Notes under the pieces: generated by a model | Database searches by the model: none | The model's input: only the letters and a program-made list of their open reading frames with translations | Told to the model about the DNA's origin: nothing | Part shown: positions 49,630-58,588 of the stretch, one piece after another | Position numbering within the stretch: position 1 is the stretch's first letter | Layout of the letters: every line of letters begins with the position of its first letter | Position numbers and translations under genes: made by a program | Assembly: GCA_903921205.1 (NCBI GenBank) | Contig: CAIXPF010000180.1 | Location: 1 to 64,000 of the forward strand | Origin: an uncultured Acidimicrobiia bacterium | GTDB taxonomy: Bacteria > Actinomycetota > Acidimicrobiia > Acidimicrobiales > CAIXPF01 | DNA: 64,000 nucleotides | Reading direction: 5' to 3'

Positions 49630-51000
49630 TCAGCGACCGGTGAAGCCTTGCTGCAACCCGGCGCTCTGCTTGATCGCCTGGCGGGCACGCGGGCTGAGGT
49701 TGAACAGCTGTTGTTCGAGGTCGGTATCCGACGCCGGCGAGTGGTCGCCCGTTTCCGCTGCGGCCCCGTATGCCGGATCGGTGTCGAAACGGGCCGGCGG
49801 AGGCGGCGGCGGGGGTGCGAGCCGTTCCGGCGGGCCGCTCTTGAACAGCGACGTCGGCCCGCCGAACGAACCGACCGGAGCCAGCGGCGTCGGGACGGTC
49901 GGGGCGGCCGGCGTCGAAACCGGGGCCTGGGGAGCCACCGCGGCCCACGGGTCGGCCGTGGACGGCTCCGCACTCGTCGGCCACGTGGCCGGTGCGCCGA
50001 CCTGCTCGATGGCTTCGGCAAGGGAACCGATCCACCCTGCGTCGCCGGACGTGGTGGCCGGCGGCGGCCCGGCCGAGCCGGAAGCGGCCGGCGACCAGTC
50101 GATAGGGGACGCGACCGGGGGCGCGACCGCAAGTCCCGGGTAGGCGTACAGGTCCTCGACCGGGCCCGCCGCAGGTGCGACCGGAGCGACGAACCACGCT
50201 GGTTCCGGCTCGGTCTGAGCCGGGCCGTCAGCCGAGACATACCCGGCGTCAGCCGAGACATACCCGGCGTCAGCCGGAGTTGCCGTGCCGTACGCGGAGG
50301 CCCCAAGAGCGGCGGCCGGCGCGACCTCGGCCGGCATCGGAGCCGCTTCCCACACCGGGCTGGGAACCGCCGAAGCCGGGACGGGTTCGACAACGGCATC
50401 GTCGTACAGCGGAACCGGTGGGACGGGCAGGGCGGCGTCGACCGGAACGTCGGACGCCTCGCCCACGTCAACCAGACCCAGGTCGAGCAGTCGGGCCACC
50501 ACCCGGGCGGTGTGCAGTTCACCCAGCCGCAACGCGGTGCCGAGATCGGCCACGCTGCACCCCACCGAGATCATCACCACGGCCGACCATTCGTCGGGGT
50601 CCAAGGTCACCGCATCGGCACGCAGCTGCGGTTGCAGCGTCACCCACGACTGGGCCGAGGGGATCCGCGCCTCGAGATCGCGCCACTCCCCCAGCATGGC
50701 CTCGGCCTCGGCGAGCACCACCTCGATATCGCTCGGGGCGACCTCGTCCGCAGGCAGTTCGTCGAGCTCGAAGCGGAACGAGCCCCGTTCGAAGCGAAGC
50801 AGCTGGAACACCACATCGGCCGGTTCGACCGCAAAGGGACTCGATACGCTCTCGGCCCCCAGTATCTGGGCATGGCGAACCCACACGGTGCCGGACCGGG
50901 CGGGACCCTGCACCTGGAGCCGGCCTGTCTTGGACGTGGCGGCGAGCAGGCGCAGCACATCGGCGACGGCGAAGGTCTCGATCGATCCTTGTAACGACAC
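49630..51000 (-). CDS. DUF4388 domain protein with long Pro/Ala-rich linker
   Basis: A 456-residue protein. The N-terminal DUF4388 domain (MSLQGSIETFAVADVLRLL, ATSKTGRLQVQG) is a PATAN-like fold found in gliding, signalling and pilus-linked proteins. A second helical region follows (about residues 110-180, VVMISVGCSVADLGTALRLG) that looks winged-helix-like. Residues about 190-420 are Pro/Ala/Val-rich and low complexity with a 7-residue repeat. The C-terminus (LEQQLFNLSPRARQAIKQSAG) is folded again. It is directly upstream of the prepilin peptidase, so a role in a surface-fibre system is possible but unproven. Confidence 0.75.
   Translation of the reverse strand: MSLQGSIETFAVADVLRLLAATSKTGRLQVQGPARSGTVWVRHAQILGAESVSSPFAVEPADVVFQLLRFERGSFRFELDELPADEVAPSDIEVVLAEAEAMLGEWRDLEARIPSAQSWVTLQPQLRADAVTLDPDEWSAVVMISVGCSVADLGTALRLGELHTARVVARLLDLGLVDVGEASDVPVDAALPVPPVPLYDDAVVEPVPASAVPSPVWEAAPMPAEVAPAAALGASAYGTATPADAGYVSADAGYVSADGPAQTEPEPAWFVAPVAPAAGPVEDLYAYPGLAVAPPVASPIDWSPAASGSAGPPPATTSGDAGWIGSLAEAIEQVGAPATWPTSAEPSTADPWAAVAPQAPVSTPAAPTVPTPLAPVGSFGGPTSLFKSGPPERLAPPPPPPPARFDTDPAYGAAAETGDHSPASDTDLEQQLFNLSPRARQAIKQSAGLQQGFTGR
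50227..50268 (-). repeat. Two 21-bp direct repeats in the DUF4388 gene
   Basis: Two perfect copies of a 21-bp unit, with a third partial copy, encode ADAGYVS twice in the low-complexity linker. In-frame, so copy changes would alter linker length only. Confidence 0.85.
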
Positions 51001-51224
51001 AGTGGCCTCCCGACCTCGGGAACCCCCGCGGTGCGGTGAACGATGGCGGATGACCCGCCGCGGCGGGTATCACTCTACCGAGGCGACGGCGGCCGGGGTC
51101 TGACCCTCTCTGAGCAGGACGTGTGGGGCCCTCAGCGCGCCTCGACCGGCCATCCGGGCGGGTAGTGCGGCTGCACCCGGACGGCATCGTTCCCGGGTCG
51201 GGACGCTTCAGCGGAGCGCGCGGG
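51001..51224. other. Intergenic region between DUF4388 gene and aroE
   Basis: About 224 bp without a supported gene. It must hold the promoter of the DUF4388-peptidase-aro run if that is separate from aroE. No convincing -10/-35 pair, terminator or conserved small protein was found. Much of it is compositionally ordinary GC-rich sequence. Confidence 0.5.
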
Positions 51225-52088
51225 TCACTGCTGGAGATGGCCGAGCACGGCCTCGCGCATGGCCACCAGCGGTGCGGCGATGCCGGTCCACAGCTCGAAC
51301 GCGTAGGCGGCCTGGTGCAGCAGCATCCCCACGCCGTTGACCGTGGTGGCACCGCACGCGGCGGCGACCTCGAGCAGACCGGTCCGTATGGGCTGATACA
51401 CCAGGTCGGCGACGACCTGCCCGGTATGCAGCAAGGTCGGATCGAAGGGCAGGACCGGTTCGGCCGGTGGCCGTACCCCCATGCCCAACGAGGTGGCGTT
51501 GACCACGATGTCGGCCGTAGCGATGGCGGACTCCTCGGCCAGCACACCCACGGGCCCTGCCAGTGCCACGGCCTGCTCGGCACGGGCACGGTTGCGGTTG
51601 ACGACCAGGATGCGGGCCGCACCCGCCTCGGCGAGAGCCTCGGTCACCGCCCGGCCGGCGCCGCCGGCCCCGACGACGGCCACGCAGGCCCCGGACGGGT
51701 CGACCCCGGCCTCGTGACGCAGCGAGTCGACGAAGCCGCGCCCGTCGGTGTTCTCGCCGAACAACCCGTCCTCGTCACGCCGCACACAGTTCACCGCACC
51801 GAGACGTTGGGCGGCCCCGCTGAGGCGCCCGGCCAACGCGGCAGCGACCGCCTCCTTGTGCGGCATCGTCACCGAGAGTCCGCCGAGGCCGAGGGTCCGC
51901 ATGGCGTCGAGCGCCGCCGGTGCCGCACCTGCGGCGACCGGGAACGCGACGTACACCCAGTCCAACCCCGCCGCCCGGAATCCGGCGTTGTGCAGCACCG
52001 GCGACAGCGAGTGGGTCACCGGATCGCCGATGACCGCAGCGACCCGGGTCGATCCACGGGGTGAGCCCGACACGGCCGGTTCGCTCAT
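51225..52088 (-). CDS. aroE: Shikimate 5-dehydrogenase
   Basis: Reduces 3-dehydroshikimate with NADPH. The 287-residue protein has VIGDPVTHSLSPVLHNAGF, the catalytic Lys in SVTMPHKEAV, NTDGRGFVDSL and the Rossmann loop VVGAGGAGRAVTEAL, with NRNRARAEQ for NADP. ATG at 52088 overlaps the mltG stop as ATGA. Confidence 0.96.
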   Translation of the reverse strand: MSEPAVSGSPRGSTRVAAVIGDPVTHSLSPVLHNAGFRAAGLDWVYVAFPVAAGAAPAALDAMRTLGLGGLSVTMPHKEAVAAALAGRLSGAAQRLGAVNCVRRDEDGLFGENTDGRGFVDSLRHEAGVDPSGACVAVVGAGGAGRAVTEALAEAGAARILVVNRNRARAEQAVALAGPVGVLAEESAIATADIVVNATSLGMGVRPPAEPVLPFDPTLLHTGQVVADLVYQPIRTGLLEVAAACGATTVNGVGMLLHQAAYAFELWTGIAAPLVAMREAVLGHLQQ

Positions 52089-53314
52089 CCGAGCAGTCCT
52101 TTCGCCTCGGCGGCAGCCACGAGCTCGTCAAAGGTGTCTGCGTCGTCGGTGAACGCATGACGGCCGTCGCTGTCCTTGAGCACGTAGTACAGCCACGGTC
52201 CGGGCGCAGGGTTCAGCGCCGCTTCCAACGAGGCGCGGCCCGGGGCAGAGATCGGCCCGGGTGGTAGGCCCGGCACTCGGCGGGTGTTGTACGGCGAATC
52301 GCTGTTCAACTCGGCAACGGTCAGCGTGTTGCCCTCCTTGCCGAACCCGTACAGGGTGGTGGCGTCGATACCGAGCGGCATGTCCTCGGCGAGCCGGTTG
52401 TAGATGACCCGGGCAACCTTTGCCCGCTCCTCCGGCACCTTGGCCTCTTCCTCGATCATCGAGGCGATGATGACCACCTCGTAGGGCGTCAACCCGAGCG
52501 CCGCGGCCCGTTCGTCGAGCTTGATCTCGGCGGCGACGGCCTCGAACTGTGCCGCCATCTTGCTGAGCACTGCGACCTCGTCGGCATCATCGGCCACCTG
52601 GTAGGTGTCCGGGAACAGCAGCCCTTCGAGCGAGCCGCTGGGCGGGAGGTACGCCGAGGGGATCTTCCCGCTGCCGAGGGCCGCGGTGATGCTCTCGACA
52701 CTGAAGCGCGGCAACGAGTCGGCCACCGACTCGGCGAGCTGCGTCAGGCGCAATCCCTCGGGAACCGTGAGGTTGGCGTAACCCACCGGCTTCGGTCCGG
52801 CCTTGAGGACCTCGAGCGCCTCCCACAGCGCCATGTCCTTGCGCAGGGTGAACGTGCCGGCGTTCAGCACGCTGCCCCCCTTCAGCCGGGCGTACTCCTG
52901 GAACAGCCTGGCGTTGCCCACCACACCGGCATCGGCGAGCACCTCGGCCACCTCGGCGGTGGTGGACCCGAGCGGGATCTCCACCACCACGACCTCGCCA
53001 GGATCGCCGGCGGGGTTCACGAGGTGGTAGCCCCACCGCACCGCCAGCAGGAGAACGACCAGCACCCCCAGCTTCACCAGCAAGGACGGGCCGATGAACC
53101 GTGGGGGCTCGGGCGCCCGACGGGGAATGCGCACGTACTTGCCCGGCGCATCGGGGGACCCGAAGAACGCGCCGTACCCGTCGTCGTCGTAGCCGTCGTC
53201 ACCCTGGTCGTACAGCGCCGCCGGAGCCTCGCGGTAGCGGCCAGCACCAGCTGCGGTGTCCCCGCGCCGCGACTCGGCCCGTGCTGAGCCCTGCGGAGAG
53301 CGAGGGTCGGTCAC
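52085..53314 (-). CDS. mltG: Endolytic murein transglycosylase MltG
   Basis: A 409-residue membrane-bound enzyme thought to cut nascent glycan strands. A Gly/Asp/Tyr-rich cytoplasmic N-terminus (about 85 residues, with DDGYDDDGYG) precedes one transmembrane helix (LLVKLGVLVVLLLAV). The YceG catalytic domain shows VPEGLRLTQLAESVAD, the catalytic Glu in IIASMIEEEAKVPEERAKVA and PGPISAPGRASLEAALNP. GTG at 53314 overlaps the ruvX stop as GTGA. Confidence 0.95.
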   Translation of the reverse strand: MTDPRSPQGSARAESRRGDTAAGAGRYREAPAALYDQGDDGYDDDGYGAFFGSPDAPGKYVRIPRRAPEPPRFIGPSLLVKLGVLVVLLLAVRWGYHLVNPAGDPGEVVVVEIPLGSTTAEVAEVLADAGVVGNARLFQEYARLKGGSVLNAGTFTLRKDMALWEALEVLKAGPKPVGYANLTVPEGLRLTQLAESVADSLPRFSVESITAALGSGKIPSAYLPPSGSLEGLLFPDTYQVADDADEVAVLSKMAAQFEAVAAEIKLDERAAALGLTPYEVVIIASMIEEEAKVPEERAKVARVIYNRLAEDMPLGIDATTLYGFGKEGNTLTVAELNSDSPYNTRRVPGLPPGPISAPGRASLEAALNPAPGPWLYYVLKDSDGRHAFTDDADTFDELVAAAEAKGLLG

Positions 53315-53820
53315 TGCTGCTCCGTTCCTGCCGGCGTCGAACCCGCCGTGCGTGTGTTCGGCGTCGCGCCGTGCGGCTGCGCCACCCCGGCGGCCTCGGC
53401 ATCCAGCCAGGCCTGCAGGATCACCGCTGCGGCGACCTGGTCGATGACCTTGCGCCCCTTCTTGGTGTTCACCCCGGCCCGGTGCAGCGAACGCTGCGCC
53501 GTGACCGTCGTGAGACGTTCGTCGTGGGTGCACACCGGGACCGACAGCGACGTACGGAGTTGCTCGATCTCCTCGAGCACCGCCAGCGCAGCGGGGCCGG
53601 CGGCACCACCGAGCGAGGTCGGCAGCCCGACCACCACCCGCACCGCACCGGCCTCGTCCACCAGTTCGGCGATACGACGATGATCCCGTCCCCGGTCGCC
53701 ACTGCGAGCCACGACCTCGTAGGGCGTGGCCAGCAGGCCACCGGAGTCGCACAGTGCCACCCCGATGCGCCGTTCGCCGAGGTCGAGACCCAGCGAACGC
53801 CGGTCGCTGCGGTCAGCCAC
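53311..53820 (-). CDS. ruvX: Holliday junction resolvase-like RuvX/YqgF
   Basis: A 169-residue RNase H-fold protein implicated in 16S rRNA 5' processing and possibly Holliday-junction cleavage. The first acidic motif is LGLDLGERRIGVAL, followed by VVVGLPTSLGG, DERLTTVTAQRSL and DQVAAAVILQAWLD. About 25 residues of Pro/Thr-rich tail are extra. GTG at 53820 overlaps the alaS end by 8 nt. Confidence 0.93.
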   Translation of the reverse strand: MADRSDRRSLGLDLGERRIGVALCDSGGLLATPYEVVARSGDRGRDHRRIAELVDEAGAVRVVVGLPTSLGGAAGPAALAVLEEIEQLRTSLSVPVCTHDERLTTVTAQRSLHRAGVNTKKGRKVIDQVAAAVILQAWLDAEAAGVAQPHGATPNTRTAGSTPAGTEQQ

Positions 53821-56377
53821 GTCCGAGCGCCGCCCGGATGGCCTCGAGCGCCCGGTCGATCCCGGCGGGGTCCTTGCCACCGGCCACGGCGAGCTCGTCG
53901 CCCTTGCCACCGCCACCCTTGATGAGCCTCGACACCTCGCCCACGAGGTTCCCCGCATGGTGCCCGCTGTCCTTACGTGCCGCAGCGACGAGCGCCACGC
54001 CGCCACCCTCGGCCTCGCCACCCAACACCGCCAGCACGATGCCGGCCTTGTTGCGCACCGACAGCGCCAGCTCCCGGTAGTCGTCGCGGGGCAAGCCGTC
54101 GACCCGGGCCACGACGATGCCGTCGACCGCTGCTGCGGCCAGCTCGTCGGCCCGGCCGGAGGAGAGCTGGCGGCGCAAGGTCTTGAGCTCGCCTTCCAGG
54201 GACTTGATCTGGCTCACCCGGCGCTCCGCGCCCTCGACCAGTTCGTCGAGGCTGACGTTGAGCACCGCCGCCAGCTGCCGCAGATGCGCCTCGGCGTCAC
54301 GCAACCGGGTGAGGGTGTCGAAGCCGGTGGTGGCCTCGATGCGCCGCAGGTTGGACCCGATCGAGCCCTCGGAAACGACCTTCACCGTGCCGATGTCACC
54401 GGTCTGGCGAACGTGGGTGCCGCCGCACAGCTCGACCGACGGGCCGGCCTCGATGACCCGCACGACGTCGCCGTACTTGTCCCCGAAGAAAGCCAGGGCA
54501 CCGAGCTCCTCGGCGGTGGCCTTGGTGGTCTCGAACGAACGCACCGGATGGTTGGCCAGCACCTCTGCGGCGACGAGGTCCTCGATACGGGCGATCTGCT
54601 CGGGGGTCACCGCGTCGTAGTGGCTGAAGTCGAAGCGGAGGCGACCCGGTTCCACCAGCGAGCCCTGCTGGCGTACGTGGTCGCCGAGCACGTCGCGCAT
54701 CGCCCAGTGCAGCAGGTGGGTGCCGGTGTGGTTGCGCCGGATCGCATTGCGGCGGTCGACGGTGATCTCGGCACGCGCTTCCTGGCCCGGATACACCGTG
54801 CCCTCGCTACGGGCGATGTGATGACGCACCAGCCCGGGCAGGGCATAGGTGGTGTCGCCGATCTCGAGGGTCCCGGTGTCGGTGCTGATCCGGCCGGTGT
54901 CGCCCACCTGGCCACCGGCCTCGGCGTAGAACGGGGTGCGATCGAGGAAGACGGCATCGCCGATGACCGCGAGGATCTTGGCATCGAGGTCGGTTCGATC
55001 GGACCGCGCCTGGTAGTCGGTCAGGCCGAACTGTTCGACCAACTCCTGGTAATCGTCGAGGTGCTCGTGGGCGGTGACGTCCTTGCGGGCATCCTTGGCC
55101 CGTTTGCGCTGCGCCGCCATCTCGGCGGTGAATCCCTCGACATCGACGCTGATGTCGCGCTCAGCGGTGATCTCCTGGGTCACCTCGAGGGGGAACCCGT
55201 AGGTGTCGTGCAACTGGAACGCCACCGAGCCGCCGAGGCGACCACCGGCGGGTACCGCCGCCAACGCGTCGTCGAGGATGACCGACCCGGTGCGCAGCGT
55301 CTGGCGGAACCGCTCCTCCTCGCGGGTGATGACCCCGCGGACGAAGTCGTGGGACCGCTGCAGCTCGGGGTAGTCGTTGCCCATCACACCGACCACGGCG
55401 TCGACCATGCGGGGCATGACCAGGTCGTTGAGCCCGAGGATGTAGGCATGACGCACGGCACGGCGGATGATGCGCCGCAGCACGTAGCCCCGGCCCTCGT
55501 TGGAGGGGAACACGCCGTCGGACACCAGGAAGGTCATGGTCCGGGCATGCTCGGCGAAGATGCGCAGCGAGACGTCCTTGACCGGATCGACGCCGTAGCG
55601 GACCCCGGAGGCCGACTGGGCCACGTCGAGCAGTTGCACGAACTCGTCGATGTCCCACACCGAGTCGACTCCCTGCAGCACCGTGAGGACCCGCTCGAGG
55701 CCCGCACCGGTGTCGATCGACGGCTTGGGCAGCGGCACGCGGGTGCCGTCGGCCTGGCCGTCGTATTGCATGAACACCAGGTTCCAGATCTCGACGAAGC
55801 GTTCGTCTCCGCCGAAGGCAGGACCGCCGTCGGCACCGTGCTCGGGGCCCTTGTCCCAGAAGATCTCACTGCAGGGGCCGCACGGCCCCGTGTCGCCGGC
55901 CTGCCAGAAGTTGTCCTTGTCGAGACGCTGGATGCGCGACATCGGGACACCGACCTGCTCATGCCAGATGCGTTCGGCGTCGTCGTCGCTGACGTGCACG
56001 GTGATCCACAACCGCTCGGGGTCGAGGCCCAGCTTCTCGGTGAACAGCTCCCACGCCCAGGCGATGGCCTCGGCCTTGAAGTAGTCCCCGAAGGAGAAGT
56101 TGCCGAGCATCTCGAAGAAGGTGAGATGCCGCTTGGTCCGGCCGACCTCCTCGAGATCGTTGTGCTTGCCGCCCGCCCGGACACATTTCTGGACGGTCAC
56201 GGCCCGCCGGAACGGCGGCACCTCCTCGCCGACGAAGTAGGGCTTGAACGGCACCATGCCCGCCACGGTGAACAACAGCGTGGGGTCGACGGGGATCAAG
56301 CTGGCCGACGGGACATTGGTGTGCCCCCGCTCGGTGAAGAAATCGACGAAGGCGCGACGGAGCTGATTGGCCTGCAT
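53813..56377 (-). CDS. alaS: Alanine--tRNA ligase
   Basis: An 854-residue class II synthetase. The catalytic core includes SLIPVDPTLLFTVAGMVPFK and FFEMLGNFSFGDYFK. The editing domain carries the zinc motifs NHTGTHLLHWAM and CGGTH, and a C-Ala domain ends the protein (VALVAAARKDSGHHAGNLV). Its ATG at 56377 lies inside a 14-bp perfect palindrome (56371-56384) and 11 nt after TAGGCT. Confidence 0.97.
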   Translation of the reverse strand: MQANQLRRAFVDFFTERGHTNVPSASLIPVDPTLLFTVAGMVPFKPYFVGEEVPPFRRAVTVQKCVRAGGKHNDLEEVGRTKRHLTFFEMLGNFSFGDYFKAEAIAWAWELFTEKLGLDPERLWITVHVSDDDAERIWHEQVGVPMSRIQRLDKDNFWQAGDTGPCGPCSEIFWDKGPEHGADGGPAFGGDERFVEIWNLVFMQYDGQADGTRVPLPKPSIDTGAGLERVLTVLQGVDSVWDIDEFVQLLDVAQSASGVRYGVDPVKDVSLRIFAEHARTMTFLVSDGVFPSNEGRGYVLRRIIRRAVRHAYILGLNDLVMPRMVDAVVGVMGNDYPELQRSHDFVRGVITREEERFRQTLRTGSVILDDALAAVPAGGRLGGSVAFQLHDTYGFPLEVTQEITAERDISVDVEGFTAEMAAQRKRAKDARKDVTAHEHLDDYQELVEQFGLTDYQARSDRTDLDAKILAVIGDAVFLDRTPFYAEAGGQVGDTGRISTDTGTLEIGDTTYALPGLVRHHIARSEGTVYPGQEARAEITVDRRNAIRRNHTGTHLLHWAMRDVLGDHVRQQGSLVEPGRLRFDFSHYDAVTPEQIARIEDLVAAEVLANHPVRSFETTKATAEELGALAFFGDKYGDVVRVIEAGPSVELCGGTHVRQTGDIGTVKVVSEGSIGSNLRRIEATTGFDTLTRLRDAEAHLRQLAAVLNVSLDELVEGAERRVSQIKSLEGELKTLRRQLSSGRADELAAAAVDGIVVARVDGLPRDDYRELALSVRNKAGIVLAVLGGEAEGGGVALVAAARKDSGHHAGNLVGEVSRLIKGGGGKGDELAVAGGKDPAGIDRALEAIRAALGRG

Positions 56378-56384
56378 ATGCAGG
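56371..56384. promoter_or_regulatory. 14-bp palindrome across the alaS start codon
   Basis: CCTGCATATGCAGG is its own reverse complement and covers the alaS ATG, just downstream of a TAGGCT hexamer (56389-56394). E. coli AlaRS is known to repress its own gene at a palindrome by the promoter. A few palindromes of this size are expected by chance in 64 kb. Confidence 0.3.
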
Positions 56385-56426
56385 TCTGAGCCTATCCCAG
56401 CTCCCGCCCGCTATCGCGCTCTTGGT

Positions 56427-56645
56427 TCAGCGGAGCTTGGCCCGTAGCCGTTGCTCGGTGTCCGCCATGGCCGCCTTGCCCTCGCGCCGGGCCGCGTCGA
56501 CCCGTTGACCGACATTGGTCGCCATCCGCTTGCCGACCGCGACCGGCGTGTACTGATCGGCCACCGCGTTCGCCGTACGGACCGTCCAACGTTTGCCGAT
56601 GGTGACCGCTGCCGCGCCCACCGCCATCCAGAACAGTCGTCTCAT
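56427..56645 (-). CDS. Small membrane-anchored protein between alaS and the DUF948 gene
   Basis: A 72-residue protein with a hydrophobic N-terminus (MRRLFWMAVGAAAVTIGKRW) and a charged helical remainder (AARREGKAAMADTEQRLRAK). It matches in size, position and pattern the short protein found between alaS and the DUF948 gene in Streptomyces (DUF6167-like). Function unknown; the setting suggests a small envelope protein partner of the next gene. Confidence 0.75.
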   Translation of the reverse strand: MRRLFWMAVGAAAVTIGKRWTVRTANAVADQYTPVAVGKRMATNVGQRVDAARREGKAAMADTEQRLRAKLR

Positions 56646-56658
56646 ACCGCTCGCCTCG

Positions 56659-57078
56659 TCATCGTCGATCCTTCCCCTCGCCGTTGCGGCGGGGCCGTCC
56701 AGCCGGCTGGTCGGGCTCGTCCTCGCCGTTCTGGCGCAGGCGGTTCGCTCCCCTACGGACCCCGGAGGCCACGGCGGCCGCCTTGATCATCGGGTTGGCC
56801 ACCGTACGGTAGGTCATCTTCGAGGCCTGTTCGATCACCTCGACCACCTGGCCCGCCCGGTCGAGCTGGTCCTCGGCGCGTTCCAACGAGCGCCGGGCGT
56901 CGCCGGAGAGCTCGAGCAGCTCGGCGCGCAGCGCCTCGGCAGCCGCCTCGAGCTGCGCGGCGCCACGACGCAATCGCCGAGCGGCAAGACGCAGGTTCCA
57001 CGCCGCCACGACCAGGGCCGCGGCGGCCAAGGTGGCGACGATGACGACGACCACCGCCGCCAGATCTGACGCGCTCAT
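56659..57078 (-). CDS. DUF948-family membrane protein
   Basis: A 139-residue protein with one N-terminal transmembrane helix (LAAVVVVIVATLAAAALVVAAW) and a long amphipathic coiled-coil-like region (EAAAEALRAELLELSGDARR, LERAEDQLDRAGQVVEVIEQA), ending in a charged tail. DUF948 proteins have no settled function. ATG at 57078 overlaps the rarA stop; the small protein gene follows 13 bp later. Confidence 0.85.
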   Translation of the reverse strand: MSASDLAAVVVVIVATLAAAALVVAAWNLRLAARRLRRGAAQLEAAAEALRAELLELSGDARRSLERAEDQLDRAGQVVEVIEQASKMTYRTVANPMIKAAAVASGVRRGANRLRQNGEDEPDQPAGRPRRNGEGKDRR

Positions 57079-58397
57079 CGTGCACCGTCGGGCGGGTAGG
57101 GCCAGCGTTGGGCCGTCGTCGCCTCCCGGCCGTGCCGGGACGGCCGGTAGAACGCGCCGTCCACGCCATCGGGCAGGTATCGCTGCTCGACCCAACCACG
57201 TGGATCGTCGTGCGGATAGCGGTAGCCGACACCGTGGCCGAGCTGTTCCGCACCCCGGTAGCCGCTGCCGCGCAGGTGCGGCGGCACCCCTGGGTTGGAC
57301 CGGTTGCGCACGGCCTGCACTGCGGCATCGAGCGCCAGGTACACCCGGTTCGACTTCGGCGCCGTGGCCAGGTACACCACGGCGTGGGCCAGGTTGAGCC
57401 GCGCCTCGGGCAGGCCGACGTAGTCGACCGCGCGGGCGGCGGCATCGGCGACCACGAGCGCCATGGGATCGGCCATCCCGATGTCCTCCGAGGCCAGGAT
57501 GACCAGGCGTCGGGCGATGAACCGGGCGTCCTCGCCGGCCTCGAGCATGTGGGCCAGCCAGTACAGCCCGCCATCCACGTCGGAGCCGCGCACGCTCTTG
57601 ATGAGCGCGCTGGCGACGTCGTAGTGCTCGTCCACGCCGTAGCCGATGGCCTTGGTTCCCAGGGCGTCGACGGCATCGTCGAGGGAGATGACCACCTCCC
57701 CCGGCGCCGTGCGGGCTCCGCAACGGCCCACCGCCAGCGCCGCCGCCACGTCGAGAGCCCCCAGCGCGTGACGGGCGTCGCCGTTGGCAACCCCGGCGAG
57801 ATGGTCGATCGCTACCGGATCGGCCTGTACTCCGAGGGAGGCGAGGCCCCGCTCGAGCAACAGCCCGATGTCCTGCACCGTCAACGGTTCGAGCCGGAAC
57901 AGCGACGATCGGGACAGCAACGGGGGGTTGACCTCGAAGTACGGGTTCTCGGTGGTCGCCCCGATGAAGGTCAACAGCCCCGACTCCACCGCAGGCAGCA
58001 GCGCGTCCTGCTGGGCGCGGTTGAAACGGTGGACCTCGTCGAGGAACAGGATCGTGCCCTGCCCGTGCTCGCCGAGACGACGTTGCGCGTCGGCGATGAC
58101 CTCACGCACGTCCTTCACCGTGGCCGTGACCGCCGACAGCTGCACGAACGTGGAGGATGACGCCTCCGCCAGGAGCCGGGCCAGGGAGGTCTTGCCGGTC
58201 CCCGGGGGTCCCCACAGGATCAACGAGGTCAGGCGGTCGGCGTCGGCCAGAGCCCGCAGTGGCCGCCCGGGCCCGAGCAGCTGCCGGTGCCCGACGATCT
58301 CGTCGAGCTTCCGCGGCCGCAACCGTTCGGCGAGCGGGGCCCGGCGGTCGAGGTGCCGTTCCGCCACCACACCGAAGAGGTCGTCGGGGGCACTCAC
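57075..58397 (-). CDS. rarA: Replication-associated recombination protein RarA (MgsA)
   Basis: A 440-residue AAA+ ATPase related to clamp loaders, acting at stalled replication forks. Walker A is LILWGPPGTGKTSLARLLAE, Walker B FLDEVHRFNRAQQDALLP, sensor 1 IGATTENPYFEV. The C-terminal tetramerisation domain has SALIKSVRGSDVDGGLYWLA and LASEDIGMADPMAL. GTG at 58397 matches homolog starts. Upstream lies an 11-bp tandem repeat and the divergent hypothetical gene. Confidence 0.95.
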   Translation of the reverse strand: MSAPDDLFGVVAERHLDRRAPLAERLRPRKLDEIVGHRQLLGPGRPLRALADADRLTSLILWGPPGTGKTSLARLLAEASSSTFVQLSAVTATVKDVREVIADAQRRLGEHGQGTILFLDEVHRFNRAQQDALLPAVESGLLTFIGATTENPYFEVNPPLLSRSSLFRLEPLTVQDIGLLLERGLASLGVQADPVAIDHLAGVANGDARHALGALDVAAALAVGRCGARTAPGEVVISLDDAVDALGTKAIGYGVDEHYDVASALIKSVRGSDVDGGLYWLAHMLEAGEDARFIARRLVILASEDIGMADPMALVVADAAARAVDYVGLPEARLNLAHAVVYLATAPKSNRVYLALDAAVQAVRNRSNPGVPPHLRGSGYRGAEQLGHGVGYRYPHDDPRGWVEQRYLPDGVDGAFYRPSRHGREATTAQRWPYPPDGAR

Positions 58398-58440
58398 AGA
58401 ACCCCATCCTAGGCCAGGCCCCCGGTTCGGGTCCGTCGTA

Positions 58441-58473
58441 CCTGCCCAAGCCCTGCCCAGGCCCTGCCCAGGC
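58441..58473. repeat. Three 11-bp tandem repeats upstream of rarA
   Basis: Three copies of CCTGCCCAGGC (the first with one mismatch) lie in the 191-bp divergent gap between rarA and the hypothetical gene at 58589. The unit contains an imperfect dyad (CCTGCCCAGG). It could be a slippage-prone minisatellite or a cluster of protein sites. Confidence 0.7.
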
Positions 58474-58588
58474 CCGCCCACCCCCTGCCGTGACCCGGCG
58501 ACCTGCGGGCGGACGCTGCCCGTGGCCGGGCGCCCACGTGGGGTCGAACCACTTTCCCGCTACCCCTGATCAGGGCCACAATGGCGCG

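Noticed and set aside
53726-56389. Long plus-strand open frame (about 887 codons) opposite alaS
   Set aside because: Antisense to alaS with repeated Val-Gly-Asp-Leu composition and no family resemblance; a codon-bias shadow.
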